A stretch of 64,000 nucleotides of DNA from DAIOEK01 sp963828285 (GTDB lineage Bacteria > Chloroflexota > Anaerolineae > Anaerolineales > Anaerolineaceae). A program made the position numbers and the translations under genes. The stretch covers positions 806,001 through 870,000 of the forward strand of contig CAWHEB010000002.1 of the NCBI GenBank assembly GCA_963828285.1. Reading direction: 5' to 3'. Under the pieces are notes generated by a model, which searched no databases, had not been told where the DNA came from, and worked only from the letters and a program-made list of their open reading frames with translations. This document shows positions 26,423 through 34,753 of this stretch, in pieces (position 1 is the first letter of the stretch; the number at the start of each line of letters is the position of its first letter).

Positions 26423-26485
26423 ATCCTCATTATAACGGGTTCGAAAGATGACCGGGTTATCGGATTGATCCAGAATTATGAGACT

Positions 26486-27799
26486 TTAATGAAAATAATT
26501 GATTAGTTGCTCGATACGGACAGCTGCCAGGGTAAGTACATCTGGTGATGGAATATTTGAACCTTTACCAAAGAAAGTAATTTTATAAACGAATTGGTCA
26601 GGAAAAGGTTGAGTTGGGAACGTATATGTTGAAGATGCATTCTCATCAGCCGACACTTTCGCCCAGACTCCAATGGATCGAGGTGAATAAAGCCATTGCG
26701 ACTTTCCGGTAGAACAATTATTCAGCTCCATCCAACCGGAATTGTAAACCCAACCGTTATAACAAGATCCTGCAATACCCCCGGATCGATTGAAGCTGAT
26801 CAGCAAACCCAGCTCAGTACCAGGATCATCGAACAATGAAACAGCTCTTTTTACCCAATTCACGATATTTTCCTGGTCTATTTCATCAGGAATTTGTGTA
26901 CCAACACCGATAAACCGGACAACTCCATCATCAATCGATATATCCACAGGTGCAAATATCCTCGTCAAATACTTAAGTTGATCCAAAAGTAATAAGTTTG
27001 GATATTCCGATGAAGATAATTCTTTGTGACATGGACCGCGGGATATCTGCACGTCACTGAACATAAATGTATTACAGTCAGGAGAGGACCAGTCATAAAT
27101 CAACAGAGGAGTATACAATCCTGTAGAATCTGCTCCTAACTCGGGGATGATCTGACTGCCATCCAAATTAGTTCGCAAGACAGACATTTTGTTATCAAGA
27201 ATAACTGAGACGGAATAACCGGATGTGATCACCATTGCACATACTGTTTCCGGTTCGTGTAAACCCAGGCAGGCATCCGGCCAATCTTTTTGTTCATAAC
27301 CAATAATAAGGACAGCCTGGCGTGGCACTCGATTATCCTTAGCAAAGATAGCTCTTGCGAGCTCTACTGCATCTGGAACAGACTTCCCTGGCATGCCCGG
27401 TACCCTTATTTGCTGGCCGTCAAGACTTATATGGACTTTGAACAGTTCATCATTGATCTTATAAGTGTAAATTTCTCCGGATGTGACGATCTCAGCACAT
27501 ATTTCCTGAGGTAAGCTTGCTCCCATACAACTGTTAATCCACAATGCAGGTTCGATATCTAAATGAGAAATTTGATCCTCCGGAACATGGAGCCATTCTG
27601 AGAGCACAGAAATCCCTTTAATTATCGGATCAGTTTTATCTGGTGTAGGAGGAAACTCGGGTTCTTGAGTTTTCATGGGAGTTGGAGTGTGAATATTTTT
27701 AGTCGCTTCGATAGCGGGAAAAGCCGTAGACGTTATCCCGCGGGAACACCCATTCAGAAAGAATAAGACACAAATTATCAAAACCCACAAATTTCGCAT
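26486..27799 (-). CDS. Lipoprotein with a duplicated W-x3-C-[ML]-G module
   Basis: 437 residues. Lipobox 'FFLNGC' with Cys 18, then a Thr/Pro-rich linker to about residue 58. Two similar modules follow: W87-x3-C91-M-G ... C101 ... 'TSGEIYTYKINDELFKVHIS', and W173-x3-C177-L-G ... C187 ... 'TSGYSVSVILDNKMSVLRTN'. In both, the two cysteines are ten residues apart and probably form a disulfide. The C-terminal half (about 225-437) has no recognisable motif. The function is unknown. It stands 63 bp upstream of the nuclease gene, in the same direction. Confidence 0.7.
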   Translation of the reverse strand: MRNLWVLIICVLFFLNGCSRGITSTAFPAIEATKNIHTPTPMKTQEPEFPPTPDKTDPIIKGISVLSEWLHVPEDQISHLDIEPALWINSCMGASLPQEICAEIVTSGEIYTYKINDELFKVHISLDGQQIRVPGMPGKSVPDAVELARAIFAKDNRVPRQAVLIIGYEQKDWPDACLGLHEPETVCAMVITSGYSVSVILDNKMSVLRTNLDGSQIIPELGADSTGLYTPLLIYDWSSPDCNTFMFSDVQISRGPCHKELSSSEYPNLLLLDQLKYLTRIFAPVDISIDDGVVRFIGVGTQIPDEIDQENIVNWVKRAVSLFDDPGTELGLLISFNRSGGIAGSCYNGWVYNSGWMELNNCSTGKSQWLYSPRSIGVWAKVSADENASSTYTFPTQPFPDQFVYKITFFGKGSNIPSPDVLTLAAVRIEQLINYFH

Positions 27800-28218
27800 A
27801 ACAATCCTATTTAGGTGTATCTAATGCTATGACGTAACAATCCCGGTTTTGTTCCATGTAGAAAGTATAAAAGTAATCATCCGGGTTGGTATGGAAAAAG
27901 CTCAGAACAAATGTACCCGGGAACTAAGCTCCAAACCGGAATGGGGAACAGATTTCATCTCTACTTTTCTGTAATATATTTATACTTCCATTCCAGATCA
28001 CATTTAAAGGTTTATTTATCGTACGCTGAAAATTCACCGGACTGCAACTAAAATGATGTTACTTATCCGGTTTATTTCACATCGCATAACAAAAACAATA
28101 GATTTTGAAACCACAGACTCAACCAATAACGAAAGGATTACTCATTTGTGAAAGAGTAATCCCTTTTTATTTCCGGATGAACCTTCTCGAGAATTTTATT
28201 GAGCAGAATATCAGATCG
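27800..28218. other. 419-bp intergenic region with nested inverted repeats
   Basis: No gene-like frame is seen on either strand. Nested complementary segments occur: CCGGTTT (27843-27849) with AAACCGG (27933-27939), enclosing CCGGGT (27881-27886) with ACCCGG (27915-27920). A terminator-type hairpin closes the region at 28135-28168. Together they could form a plus-strand RNA, but no convincing promoter is visible. Confidence 0.4.
28135..28168 (+). terminator. Intrinsic terminator, stronger on the plus strand
   Basis: GGATTACTC (28135-28143) pairs with GAGTAATCC (28154-28162), followed by CTTTTTAT on the plus strand. No annotated plus-strand gene precedes it, so it either ends an unannotated transcript or serves the minus-strand zinc-ribbon gene with a weaker tail. 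Confidence 0.65.
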
Positions 28219-28500
28219 TTAACCTGTCGAATCTTGATGTAAAAATGAAATCAATTTTTCCAAGTTGCCTGTAATCATTGATTTTTCCGCGTCCAGGAAT
28301 TTTTCACGGCTATACCAACTTTCCAGAAGAGCCTGCAATTCTGATTCTTTTGTCTGTGCGATGAATTCTTCTGTTGGTTCCACTAATATGGACCTGCCAA
28401 AATTACCGCATTCCCGACAGAAAGGATAATCGTCATCCAGAACACCTGGAGCAAACACAGTAAAACAGAATGGACAGATCTTCTCTCCGGGTTCAATCAA
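28219..28500 (-). CDS. Small zinc-ribbon protein of unknown function
   Basis: 93 residues with two Cys pairs, CPFC at 9-12 and CREC at 28-31, forming a rubredoxin-like zinc ribbon, then a helical acidic tail. The start is TTG 28500, supported by AGGAG about 10-15 nt upstream inside the end of the LiaF-like gene; no ATG is available in frame. It lies 6 bp behind that gene, so the two are probably co-translated. No function can be assigned. Confidence 0.65.
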   Translation of the reverse strand: MIEPGEKICPFCFTVFAPGVLDDDYPFCRECGNFGRSILVEPTEEFIAQTKESELQALLESWYSREKFLDAEKSMITGNLEKLISFLHQDSTG

Positions 28501-28506
28501 GTCAGC

Positions 28507-29046
28507 CTACCTTCTCCTGAGTTTCACATCACAGGCAAAGTAATTAGCTTCCACAAAGACCTTCGATTCCGCTGTATCGAAGCCAGGGGTTTCACCTTCA
28601 AAAGGAGACATTACACTTTGCATATTGTCGCCAAAGATATCCAATTCGCCGGCAAACACGTTTCCGCGCACCCTCACTCCAACATTTTCAGGAACAATGA
28701 TGGTCACATCACCTGCAAAACCGTTGAACTTGTAGTTAATACCACCTGATGGAACGACAACATTGGTCAAGTCGATGGTGTGATCCCCAGCAAAGGTATT
28801 ATACTGTTCATCTTTACCGGTTCCCTGTAAAACAGTGTGATAATCACCCACAAATCGGTTATGACCCCGACCTTCCCAATCCCAGAGAATGAACCATTTC
28901 GGTCGAAAGATGATGATCAAACCTAATCCAATCAAGATCAATGGCCAAAGGTAACTCCAAAGATTAACATTCCAGATCACATCAACCAAGGAAACAAATC
29001 CCAATAAAAGCAAAAATCCTCCCAAGTATAATGACCACTTTTTCAT
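28507..29046 (-). CDS. LiaF-like membrane protein
   Basis: 179 residues from ATG 29046 (AAAGGAGAG upstream). Two membrane helices (about 6-22 and 28-46) separated by a short turn precede a C-terminal beta-helix-like domain. That domain repeats patterns such as 'YNTFAGDHTIDL', 'FNGFAGDVTIIVP' and 'GNVFAGELDIFGD', typical of the LiaF / 'cell wall-active antibiotic response' family. Such proteins modulate envelope stress signalling; no LiaRS-type pair is adjacent here. Confidence 0.8.
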   Translation of the reverse strand: MKKWSLYLGGFLLLLGFVSLVDVIWNVNLWSYLWPLILIGLGLIIIFRPKWFILWDWEGRGHNRFVGDYHTVLQGTGKDEQYNTFAGDHTIDLTNVVVPSGGINYKFNGFAGDVTIIVPENVGVRVRGNVFAGELDIFGDNMQSVMSPFEGETPGFDTAESKVFVEANYFACDVKLRRR

Positions 29047-29241
29047 TCGACTCTCCTTTAGATCCTTTTTTTTTATTTTAGCAGGATAATTTCGCAACAT
29101 TTACAATCTTTTCATTTTTTATACGTATAAATAAGTAGAAGGATGCAGATCCAAATGATCTGCTTCTAATAAAATATTTATATTGTCCAGGTATGATTGA
29201 GGATAATTTACTCAATTCGGGTAACAACGAAAGGAAATAGC

Positions 29242-29961
29242 ATGTTTTTCCCAATGGGATTTGGTGGTGGTTATTTACCGTATTTGCTCTTCTCGCTACC
29301 AGCGTTGCTGCTGGGATTATGGGCTCAGTCAAAAGTCCGCTCAGCATTTAGTAAGTACTCAAAAGTTCGCACCTATGGAAACTTTACCGGTTCACAAGTT
29401 GCCAGATACATCCTGGATCAACACGGATTACACAATATAGCTATTGAAGAAACGGGCGGAAACCTGAGTGACCATTATGATCCGCGATCCAAGGTCCTCC
29501 GATTGAGTCGGGATGTTTTTTCCAGCGGATCTGTAGCGGCTGCCGGAATAGCCGCACATGAAGCTGGCCATGCATTGCAGGATGCTGATGCATATGCTCC
29601 GTTGACAGTGCGTTCATATCTGGTACCAACCGTTTCCATCGGAAGCTGGCTTGGACCCATTATCTTTGCGGTAGGATTTTTCTTCGCCGGGCAGACAGGC
29701 ACAACCATTGCGTGGATTGGCGTGGCTTTATTCGCTGCAACCGCAGTTTTTGCCTTGGTCACCCTCCCTGTGGAACTGGACGCATCACGCCGGGCGAAAG
29801 AATGGCTGGCTACTTCAGGAGTGATCCATTCAGGTGAAATGGAAGGAGTTTACTCCGTCCTCGATGCAGCCGCATGGACGTATGTCGCTGCGGCTATTCA
29901 AGCCATATCGACTGTACTCTATTATGTTATGTTATTGTCGGGACGGAGAAGTAGAGATTGA
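29242..29961 (+). CDS. YugP-like neutral zinc metallopeptidase (PF04298)
   Basis: 239 residues from ATG 29242 (AAAGGAAA upstream; the frame continues further 5' without support). A membrane helix near the N terminus is followed by 'GSQVARYILDQHGL', then the zinc motif HEAGH in 'IAAHEAGHALQDADAYAPL' at about 108-126. Two further hydrophobic segments and 'LPVELDASRRAKEWL' follow. The layout is that of the membrane-bound YugP family. It ends 2 bp from the stop of the repaired convergent fluC gene. Confidence 0.88.
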   Translation: MFFPMGFGGGYLPYLLFSLPALLLGLWAQSKVRSAFSKYSKVRTYGNFTGSQVARYILDQHGLHNIAIEETGGNLSDHYDPRSKVLRLSRDVFSSGSVAAAGIAAHEAGHALQDADAYAPLTVRSYLVPTVSIGSWLGPIIFAVGFFFAGQTGTTIAWIGVALFAATAVFALVTLPVELDASRRAKEWLATSGVIHSGEMEGVYSVLDAAAWTYVAAAIQAISTVLYYVMLLSGRRSRD

Positions 29962-29963
29962 TC

Positions 29964-30360
29964 TCATATCTTTGCGCCCAAAAAGCGACCCAACATCAGA
30001 GCGCCAATCCCAGCCACAAGGCTGATCACTAGATAACTCCAACCCACCATGTTTTTCCCCTCATCGACAAGATTCTAGAGTCTCCTTGCTAAAGGTCGAA
30101 AAGGTGGTAAAAGCCCCCAGAAATCCCACAAAAACCAGGGAATTCCATTGGGGGCTGATCATTTGTTTAATTGTTGTTATGCTGGATAATCGACCAAACA
30201 AAAAACATCCGGCTACATTGACAACCAATGTTCCCCAGGGAAATTGATGCGCAATCGGATGACTAAAACCACGGGTAACTTGGTGAATTGCAACACCGAC
30301 CAAATAACGAAGAATAGCACCAACGAATCCGCCTAAACCAATCACCAAAATATTATTCAT
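29964..30360 (-). CDS. crcB: CrcB/FluC fluoride channel, with a 1-nt frameshift near 30070
   Basis: Small dual-topology fluoride channel. From ATG 30360 the conserved features are 'LGGFVGAILRYLVG' (about 7-20), the pore Asn in 'TLVVNVAGCFLFGRL' and the Phe-box 'GFLGAFTTFSTFSKET'. As sequenced, the frame ends at 30061 (99 residues) after 'ETLESCR', lacking the fourth helix. One base over, the sequence continues as 'LVDEGKNMVGWSYLVISLVA', then a Gly/Leu helix ending at TGA 29964. Removing one T in CTT restores a normal-length protein of 131 residues. No fluoride riboswitch is seen upstream. Confidence 0.8.
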
Positions 30361-30465
30361 GATCTCTACTCATCCTTCGGGAAATATCCAATGACGTTAT
30401 GTATCATGGTGGTAATGCAGGATCAGCTTCGTATAATTAATGAAAAGCATCATTAACGAGGAATC

Positions 30466-30885
30466 ATGAAATCATATCGAAAAGAGTTGACCATAGAAGT
30501 GCCTGCCCGGCGTGGGTTTGTCAACATCACGCCCGAGGTAATGCAATGTTTACGCGACAGTGGCATACAGGAAGGATTGGCTTTGATCAATCCCATGCAT
30601 ATTACTGCGTCTGTATTCATCAATGATGACGAATCGGGATTACATCAGGATTACGACCGCTGGCTTGAACGACTTGCTCCACACGAACCAGTAAACGGAT
30701 ATCTTCATAACCGTACTGGAGAGGACAATGCCGATGCACATATGAAACGTCAGGTGATGGGAAGAGAAGTGGTTGTTGCCATCACGAACGGCAGGCTGGA
30801 TTTTGGGACTTGGGAACAAATCTTTTATGGTGAATTTGATGGCAACCGGCGGAAACGGATTCTGGTTAAGATCATAGGTGATTAA
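30466..30885 (+). CDS. YjbQ/UPF0047 family protein
   Basis: 139 residues. The family signature is complete: 'FVNITPEVMQCLRDSGIQEG', 'NPMHITASVFINDDESGLHQ', 'YLHNRTGEDNADAHMKRQVMG' and 'LDFGTWEQIFYGEFDGNRRK'. Family members are small trimeric proteins sometimes annotated as secondary thiamine-phosphate synthases; the physiological reaction is not settled. ATG 30466 has a GAGG ribosome site. A hairpin (TTGGAACC 30923-30930 with GGTTCCAA 30935-30942) follows and may be a weak terminator. Confidence 0.9.
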   Translation: MKSYRKELTIEVPARRGFVNITPEVMQCLRDSGIQEGLALINPMHITASVFINDDESGLHQDYDRWLERLAPHEPVNGYLHNRTGEDNADAHMKRQVMGREVVVAITNGRLDFGTWEQIFYGEFDGNRRKRILVKIIGD

Positions 30886-30977
30886 TCCATTGATTACATG
30901 GATTGTTTTTAATGCTTTTCCCTTGGAACCTGCGGGTTCCAATTTCCGTCTGAACCTTAAATAATCTACATAAGAAA

Positions 30978-32492
30978 ATGGTCAAATTAAAAATACAACA
31001 TCGGGAAATAATTATTGGAATATTAAGCCTTGTCCTGTTAGTTAGCTCTGCCTGTAATTTTCCTTATAAGGCAATATCCAAATCAACGACCCGCGACCCT
31101 CAGTTTGTAAAAACTTTGGATGCATTGCAACTCACCTTGCAGGCTCCTGATATACATACACAACCCACGCTCGAAAAACCGATTGAATACGATCCTTCGC
31201 GTTTTACAGCGTATTACACTCAATCCGGAGATACCCTCAACTCCGTTGCAGCCCATTTTGGCATCGCAACAGATGAGATCTCATCAGCAAAGCCTCTTGA
31301 AGATCATGGTTTATTGTCCATCGGCCAGCAGTTGATCATTCCCAAAAGATCGGAAGAACCACCCTATCCGAGTTTTCTTTTACCAGATAGCTCAGTAGTA
31401 AATTCCGTTTGCGGTTCAGCGTTCGATGTTGAAAATTATGTTCGCGGAAAGGATGGCAAGTTAGCTACATATTTTCAAGAAGTGAATTCAAACCAACTAA
31501 GCGGAGCTGAGATCGTGCGTCTGGTTTCTGAAAATACTTCAGTTAATCCACGGGTCTTACTGGCTTTCATTGAATTTCGATCAGGATGGGTAATTGGCAA
31601 TTCGGAAAAACTGGGTTCGATTTACCCATTGGGGATGGAAGTCTCTAATTACAAAGGTTTGTATTTGGAACTCTCACTTACAGCAAAGCTAATCAATATG
31701 GGATATTATGGCTGGCGTCAGGGATCTCAGGATGAGTTGATCTTCAAAGGCGGAGGCAGCGTCAAAATTCATCCCAGCCTCAATGCGGGATCGGTTGGAT
31801 TGCAATACTTGTTCGCCAGACTCTATCATCAAACAAGTTGGAATGATGCGTTGTATAGTCCGCACGGCTTTATGGCAGTATATCTGAATATGTTTGGTGA
31901 TGACGATGAATGCGCCAGGAATAATATACCCGTATTCACAGATAAAGTTTCAGCACCAGTCCTTGAACTTCCGTTTGCAATAGGTGAACGATGGGTGCTT
32001 ACAGGCGGTTTGCACAATGATTGGAATACCGGGACACCATTAGGAGCCCTCGATTTTGCCCCGGTAACTGGCGAACCAGCCTGTACGGTATCACAAGCCT
32101 GGGTACTGGCGTCCGCACCAGGAGTAATACGCAGATCCGAAAATGGATTGGTATCTATTGAGTTATTAGAAGAAAATGACAATCCGACCGGATGGAGTGT
32201 GGTCTTAATGCATATCGCTGAACGAGACCGGATATCTGAAGGGGCATACGTAAGAACAAACGATAGAATTGGTCATCCATCCTGTGAAGGTGGTGGTGCA
32301 ACCGGGACTCATGTTCATATTACTCGAATGTTTAATGGAGAATGGATTGGAGCCGGAGATCCTTTCCCCCTGGTTTTGAGTGGATGGACTGCTTTCCCCG
32401 GAGCAAGACCATACCAAAGCAGTTTGATCAAAGGTGATCAAGTGATCACCGCAAATATCAACGGTGTTGGAAAATCAACGATCATCCGATAA
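30978..32492 (+). CDS. Lipoprotein with LysM and M23-like domains
   Basis: 504 residues. Signal peptide with lipobox 'SSAC' (Cys about 26). A LysM domain spans about 77-122 ('YYTQSGDTLNSVAAHFGI' to 'LSIGQQLIIPK'). A middle all-alpha region (about 150-315) has the outline of a lysozyme-like fold ('NPRVLLAFIEFRSGW'), without a confident catalytic set. The C-terminal part (about 335-490) resembles a LytM/M23 domain, with Asp in 'GALDFAP' and HxH in 'GTHVHITR'. It should bind and possibly trim peptidoglycan or another surface polymer. Confidence 0.8.
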   Translation: MVKLKIQHREIIIGILSLVLLVSSACNFPYKAISKSTTRDPQFVKTLDALQLTLQAPDIHTQPTLEKPIEYDPSRFTAYYTQSGDTLNSVAAHFGIATDEISSAKPLEDHGLLSIGQQLIIPKRSEEPPYPSFLLPDSSVVNSVCGSAFDVENYVRGKDGKLATYFQEVNSNQLSGAEIVRLVSENTSVNPRVLLAFIEFRSGWVIGNSEKLGSIYPLGMEVSNYKGLYLELSLTAKLINMGYYGWRQGSQDELIFKGGGSVKIHPSLNAGSVGLQYLFARLYHQTSWNDALYSPHGFMAVYLNMFGDDDECARNNIPVFTDKVSAPVLELPFAIGERWVLTGGLHNDWNTGTPLGALDFAPVTGEPACTVSQAWVLASAPGVIRRSENGLVSIELLEENDNPTGWSVVLMHIAERDRISEGAYVRTNDRIGHPSCEGGGATGTHVHITRMFNGEWIGAGDPFPLVLSGWTAFPGARPYQSSLIKGDQVITANINGVGKSTIIR

Positions 32493-32510
32493 GGTAGATG
32501 AGGTTTTACA

Positions 32511-33146
32511 TTGCTCAAAAGAAGTTCTGTGTCAGAGTATACTAAAAATACCTTTAAAACCCGGGAGTTGAACCAGATTACTATGGATGAATTGAACCTG
32601 AATAAAGTAGGTAGTGATACTGTTCAGCAAAAAACTGGCAGGTCCTGGCAGGAGTGGATCGAAATTTTGGATTCAGAAAAATGTGTTGAGATGACTCACA
32701 AAGAGATCGTCGCCACACTTAATGGCAAATATCAGGTCGGCGATTGGTGGAGTCAGATGGTTACAGTTGGCTATGAACAATACCGCGGATTACGTGATGT
32801 TCATCAGAAAATCGATGGGTATTCCGCAACTGCAAGCAAGACAATGCCGTATCCGGCTGAAACAATATTCGTTGCATGGACCGATCCAGTAATCCGGGAA
32901 CAGTGGCTGAAGGCTGAAGGTTACGAGATCCGCAAGACTACTGAAAACAGGATCGTACGTATTAGTTGGAAAGACGGTAGCAGCGTGGAAGTGAATCTCT
33001 ACCCAAAAGGAAAGGGGAAGACTCAGGTCAGTTTACAGCATAATAAGCTAGCGTCATCCGAATTGGTTCTGGAAATGAAAGAATTTTGGAAAGAGAAAAT
33101 AACGTCTTTGCTCCACTTAATCGAAAAATATCAGACAGAATATTAG
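32511..33146 (+). CDS. DUF4287 plus SRPBCC (AHSA1-like) domain protein
   Basis: 211 residues from TTG 32511 (GATGAGG 7 nt upstream; ATG 32583 is an alternative with no ribosome site). The DUF4287 part spans about 35-100 and includes 'KTGRSWQEWIEILDSEKCVE' and 'WWSQMVTVGYEQYRGLRDVH'. The following domain ('SKTMPYPAETIFVAWTDPVI', then 'REQWLKAEG') is a START/SRPBCC-like ligand-binding fold. This combination is common in small soluble proteins of unknown ligand. It lies 18 bp behind the LysM lipoprotein. Confidence 0.8.
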   Translation: MLKRSSVSEYTKNTFKTRELNQITMDELNLNKVGSDTVQQKTGRSWQEWIEILDSEKCVEMTHKEIVATLNGKYQVGDWWSQMVTVGYEQYRGLRDVHQKIDGYSATASKTMPYPAETIFVAWTDPVIREQWLKAEGYEIRKTTENRIVRISWKDGSSVEVNLYPKGKGKTQVSLQHNKLASSELVLEMKEFWKEKITSLLHLIEKYQTEY

Positions 33147-33184
33147 CTAACATAACTCATAATCTGCAGAGATTTTTTTGAGTA

Positions 33185-33517
33185 TTACTCCGCAGATTTG
33201 ATCATTACAAGCATCATCTTGTAAGCGGTTTTTGCGTTCAGAGCATGCGGCAAGCCTGCAGGAAGCATGAGTGATTGTCCACTTAGAACAGTGTGCCAGA
33301 TCCCATCAATGCTGATCTTTGCTTCACCTTCCAAAAGGATAACCAACGCATCGTAAGGAGCGGTATGTTCACTTAGAGATTGTCCGGCATCGAAGGCAAA
33401 TAGTGTAACTGTTCCTGTAGTTTTGTTGATCAAAGTTTTGCTCACAACGGATCCAGATTGGATCTGAATCGCATCTGCTATCGAAAATGGACCTGCGACT
33501 GTACTTGTTTCGGGCAT
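33185..33517 (-). CDS. Single-domain cupin protein
   Basis: 110 residues forming one cupin barrel: 'FDAGQSLSEHTAPYDALVIL' with a metal-binding His, 'LEGEAKISIDG' and 'LPAGLPHALNAKTAYKMMLV' with the second His motif. No further domain is present, so ligand or reaction cannot be predicted. An upstream terminator separates it from the DUF4332 gene. Confidence 0.85.
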   Translation of the reverse strand: MPETSTVAGPFSIADAIQIQSGSVVSKTLINKTTGTVTLFAFDAGQSLSEHTAPYDALVILLEGEAKISIDGIWHTVLSGQSLMLPAGLPHALNAKTAYKMMLVMIKSAE

Positions 33518-33573
33518 TGATACTCTCCTTGAAGAATTCTAAATCTTATAAGACTATTTTAGTCCAAAAATAA

Positions 33574-33599
33574 ATAAACCCTCCAAACTGGAGGGTTTA
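33574..33599 (-). terminator. Intrinsic terminator of the DUF4332 gene
   Basis: AAACCCTCCA (33576-33585) pairs with TGGAGGGTTT (33589-33598) around a 3-nt loop. On the minus strand it is followed by a T-rich run (ATTTATTTTTGG). It lies 20 bp beyond the stop of the gene at 33619. Confidence 0.85.
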
Positions 33600-33618
33600 C
33601 TCAGCAACTTATCAAGAA

Positions 33619-34023
33619 TTAGTAAGAAACCATTCGAGGAAGTTTTTTTGCCTGATCGACCCAATCTTTTACCTGTTTTGCGGTTGGCAGTTTACGGACC
33701 AATTTTTTCTTTGCATTGGCTTCTTCAATCATTTTGAAAAGATTCTCCGCATTACGGTTGCCCAATTCCACGACCGTATCGACTCCAGCTTCTTCAAGCA
33801 AGTCGGAATACTCACTTCCAACCCCGTCAATCCTGTAAAGATCGACATGATTTACCCATTCGAGGATCAATTTCTCGGAAATTCCGGTTTTTTCAGCCAG
33901 CGATTTTCTTCCTTTGGGTGAACCACCTTCTTTAAGGAGTGCATCTGTGGTTTTCACTCCCACTTCTTGTAGCTTGACAGCGAACTTTTCCCCAACGCCT
34001 TCAATATCTTTAATCGATGCCAT
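33619..34023 (-). CDS. DUF4332 helix-hairpin-helix protein
   Basis: 134 residues with two helix-hairpin-helix-like motifs, 'IKDIEGVGEKFAVKLQEVGV' (about 4-23) and 'LYRIDGVGSEYSDLLEEAGV' (about 62-81), which fit the DUF4332 family. Such motifs bind DNA non-specifically or mediate protein contacts. The C-terminal tail is basic. It is followed by its own terminator, and a 126-bp gap separates it from the HD hydrolase upstream. Confidence 0.8.
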   Translation of the reverse strand: MASIKDIEGVGEKFAVKLQEVGVKTTDALLKEGGSPKGRKSLAEKTGISEKLILEWVNHVDLYRIDGVGSEYSDLLEEAGVDTVVELGNRNAENLFKMIEEANAKKKLVRKLPTAKQVKDWVDQAKKLPRMVSY

Positions 34024-34149
34024 TCTATCCTCCAGATTGAAAATTAATTAACCACGGACCTTTTATATTATAGAGACGAATGAAAATAATTACAAAAGGA
34101 AAACAACAATTGTCTATATTTATAGCTAAAATCAAAACTCTTTTGACTT

Positions 34150-34743
34150 TTATTTGTTTTCTGGAATAATAACCCGTGGTCCGAAAATTCCTCGCGCCTT
34201 TGCCATCACCTTATCAAATCTAGCTTCCAATTCCGGATTCACACCGCGCAATCGGGCGACAACGTCTTCAGCCCAATCCAGATACTCGATCTTGCGGGTA
34301 TCATCCCATTTTGCAGGTGGATTTTCGATGATATCCGATACATTACAGATCTTATCAGCCAGTTTTACCAATTGTGCCTGCCAACTGATGGATGAGGCAT
34401 GCTCGATCTGCAGGCGTTTGCGTTCGTTTTTTTCAAGACGCTTATCATCGGTCACTTCTTTTACGATACTACTGACAATGGACCCAAATTCGTCACCAAT
34501 TTTCCTGCGGACTTCCTTTCGCTTTTCTTCATCACCAGCATCTTCTATTGCATCATGAAGGATCGCTGACTGTAGTACAGAAATCGATTTGATATCCCCA
34601 ACATCCCATAATAAATAGGCAACCTCGATTGGGTGATTTATATATGGGGATTCATCCGCACCTTTTCGACGTTGGTCACGATGAATTTCTGCTGCAAAAT
34701 GGATTGTTTCTAAAATCAAGCCGGCTGCTTCGCTATCAGACAT
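34150..34743 (-). CDS. HD-domain phosphohydrolase, MESH1/SpoT-hydrolase-like
   Basis: 197 residues. The HD core is plain: 'AAEIHRDQRRKGADESPYIN', 'HPIEVAYLL' and the metal motif 'SAILHDAIEDAGD' (His-Asp), with a later Asp-containing helix 'QLVKLADKICNVSDI'. This is the layout of stand-alone (p)ppGpp hydrolases (MESH1-like); no synthetase or TGS domain is present. It is 10 bp downstream of the class V aminotransferase gene and probably shares its transcript. Confidence 0.82.
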   Translation of the reverse strand: MSDSEAAGLILETIHFAAEIHRDQRRKGADESPYINHPIEVAYLLWDVGDIKSISVLQSAILHDAIEDAGDEEKRKEVRRKIGDEFGSIVSSIVKEVTDDKRLEKNERKRLQIEHASSISWQAQLVKLADKICNVSDIIENPPAKWDDTRKIEYLDWAEDVVARLRGVNPELEARFDKVMAKARGIFGPRVIIPENK

Positions 34744-34753
34744 AGTGATTTCC

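Noticed and set aside
30361..30465. Fluoride riboswitch upstream of fluC
   Set aside because: The conserved GGxGAUGG and downstream elements of that riboswitch are not present on the minus strand.
34154..34558. 134-codon plus-strand ORF
   Set aside because: It is fully antisense to the HD hydrolase gene, shows no family features and no ribosome site; a shadow of the real frame.
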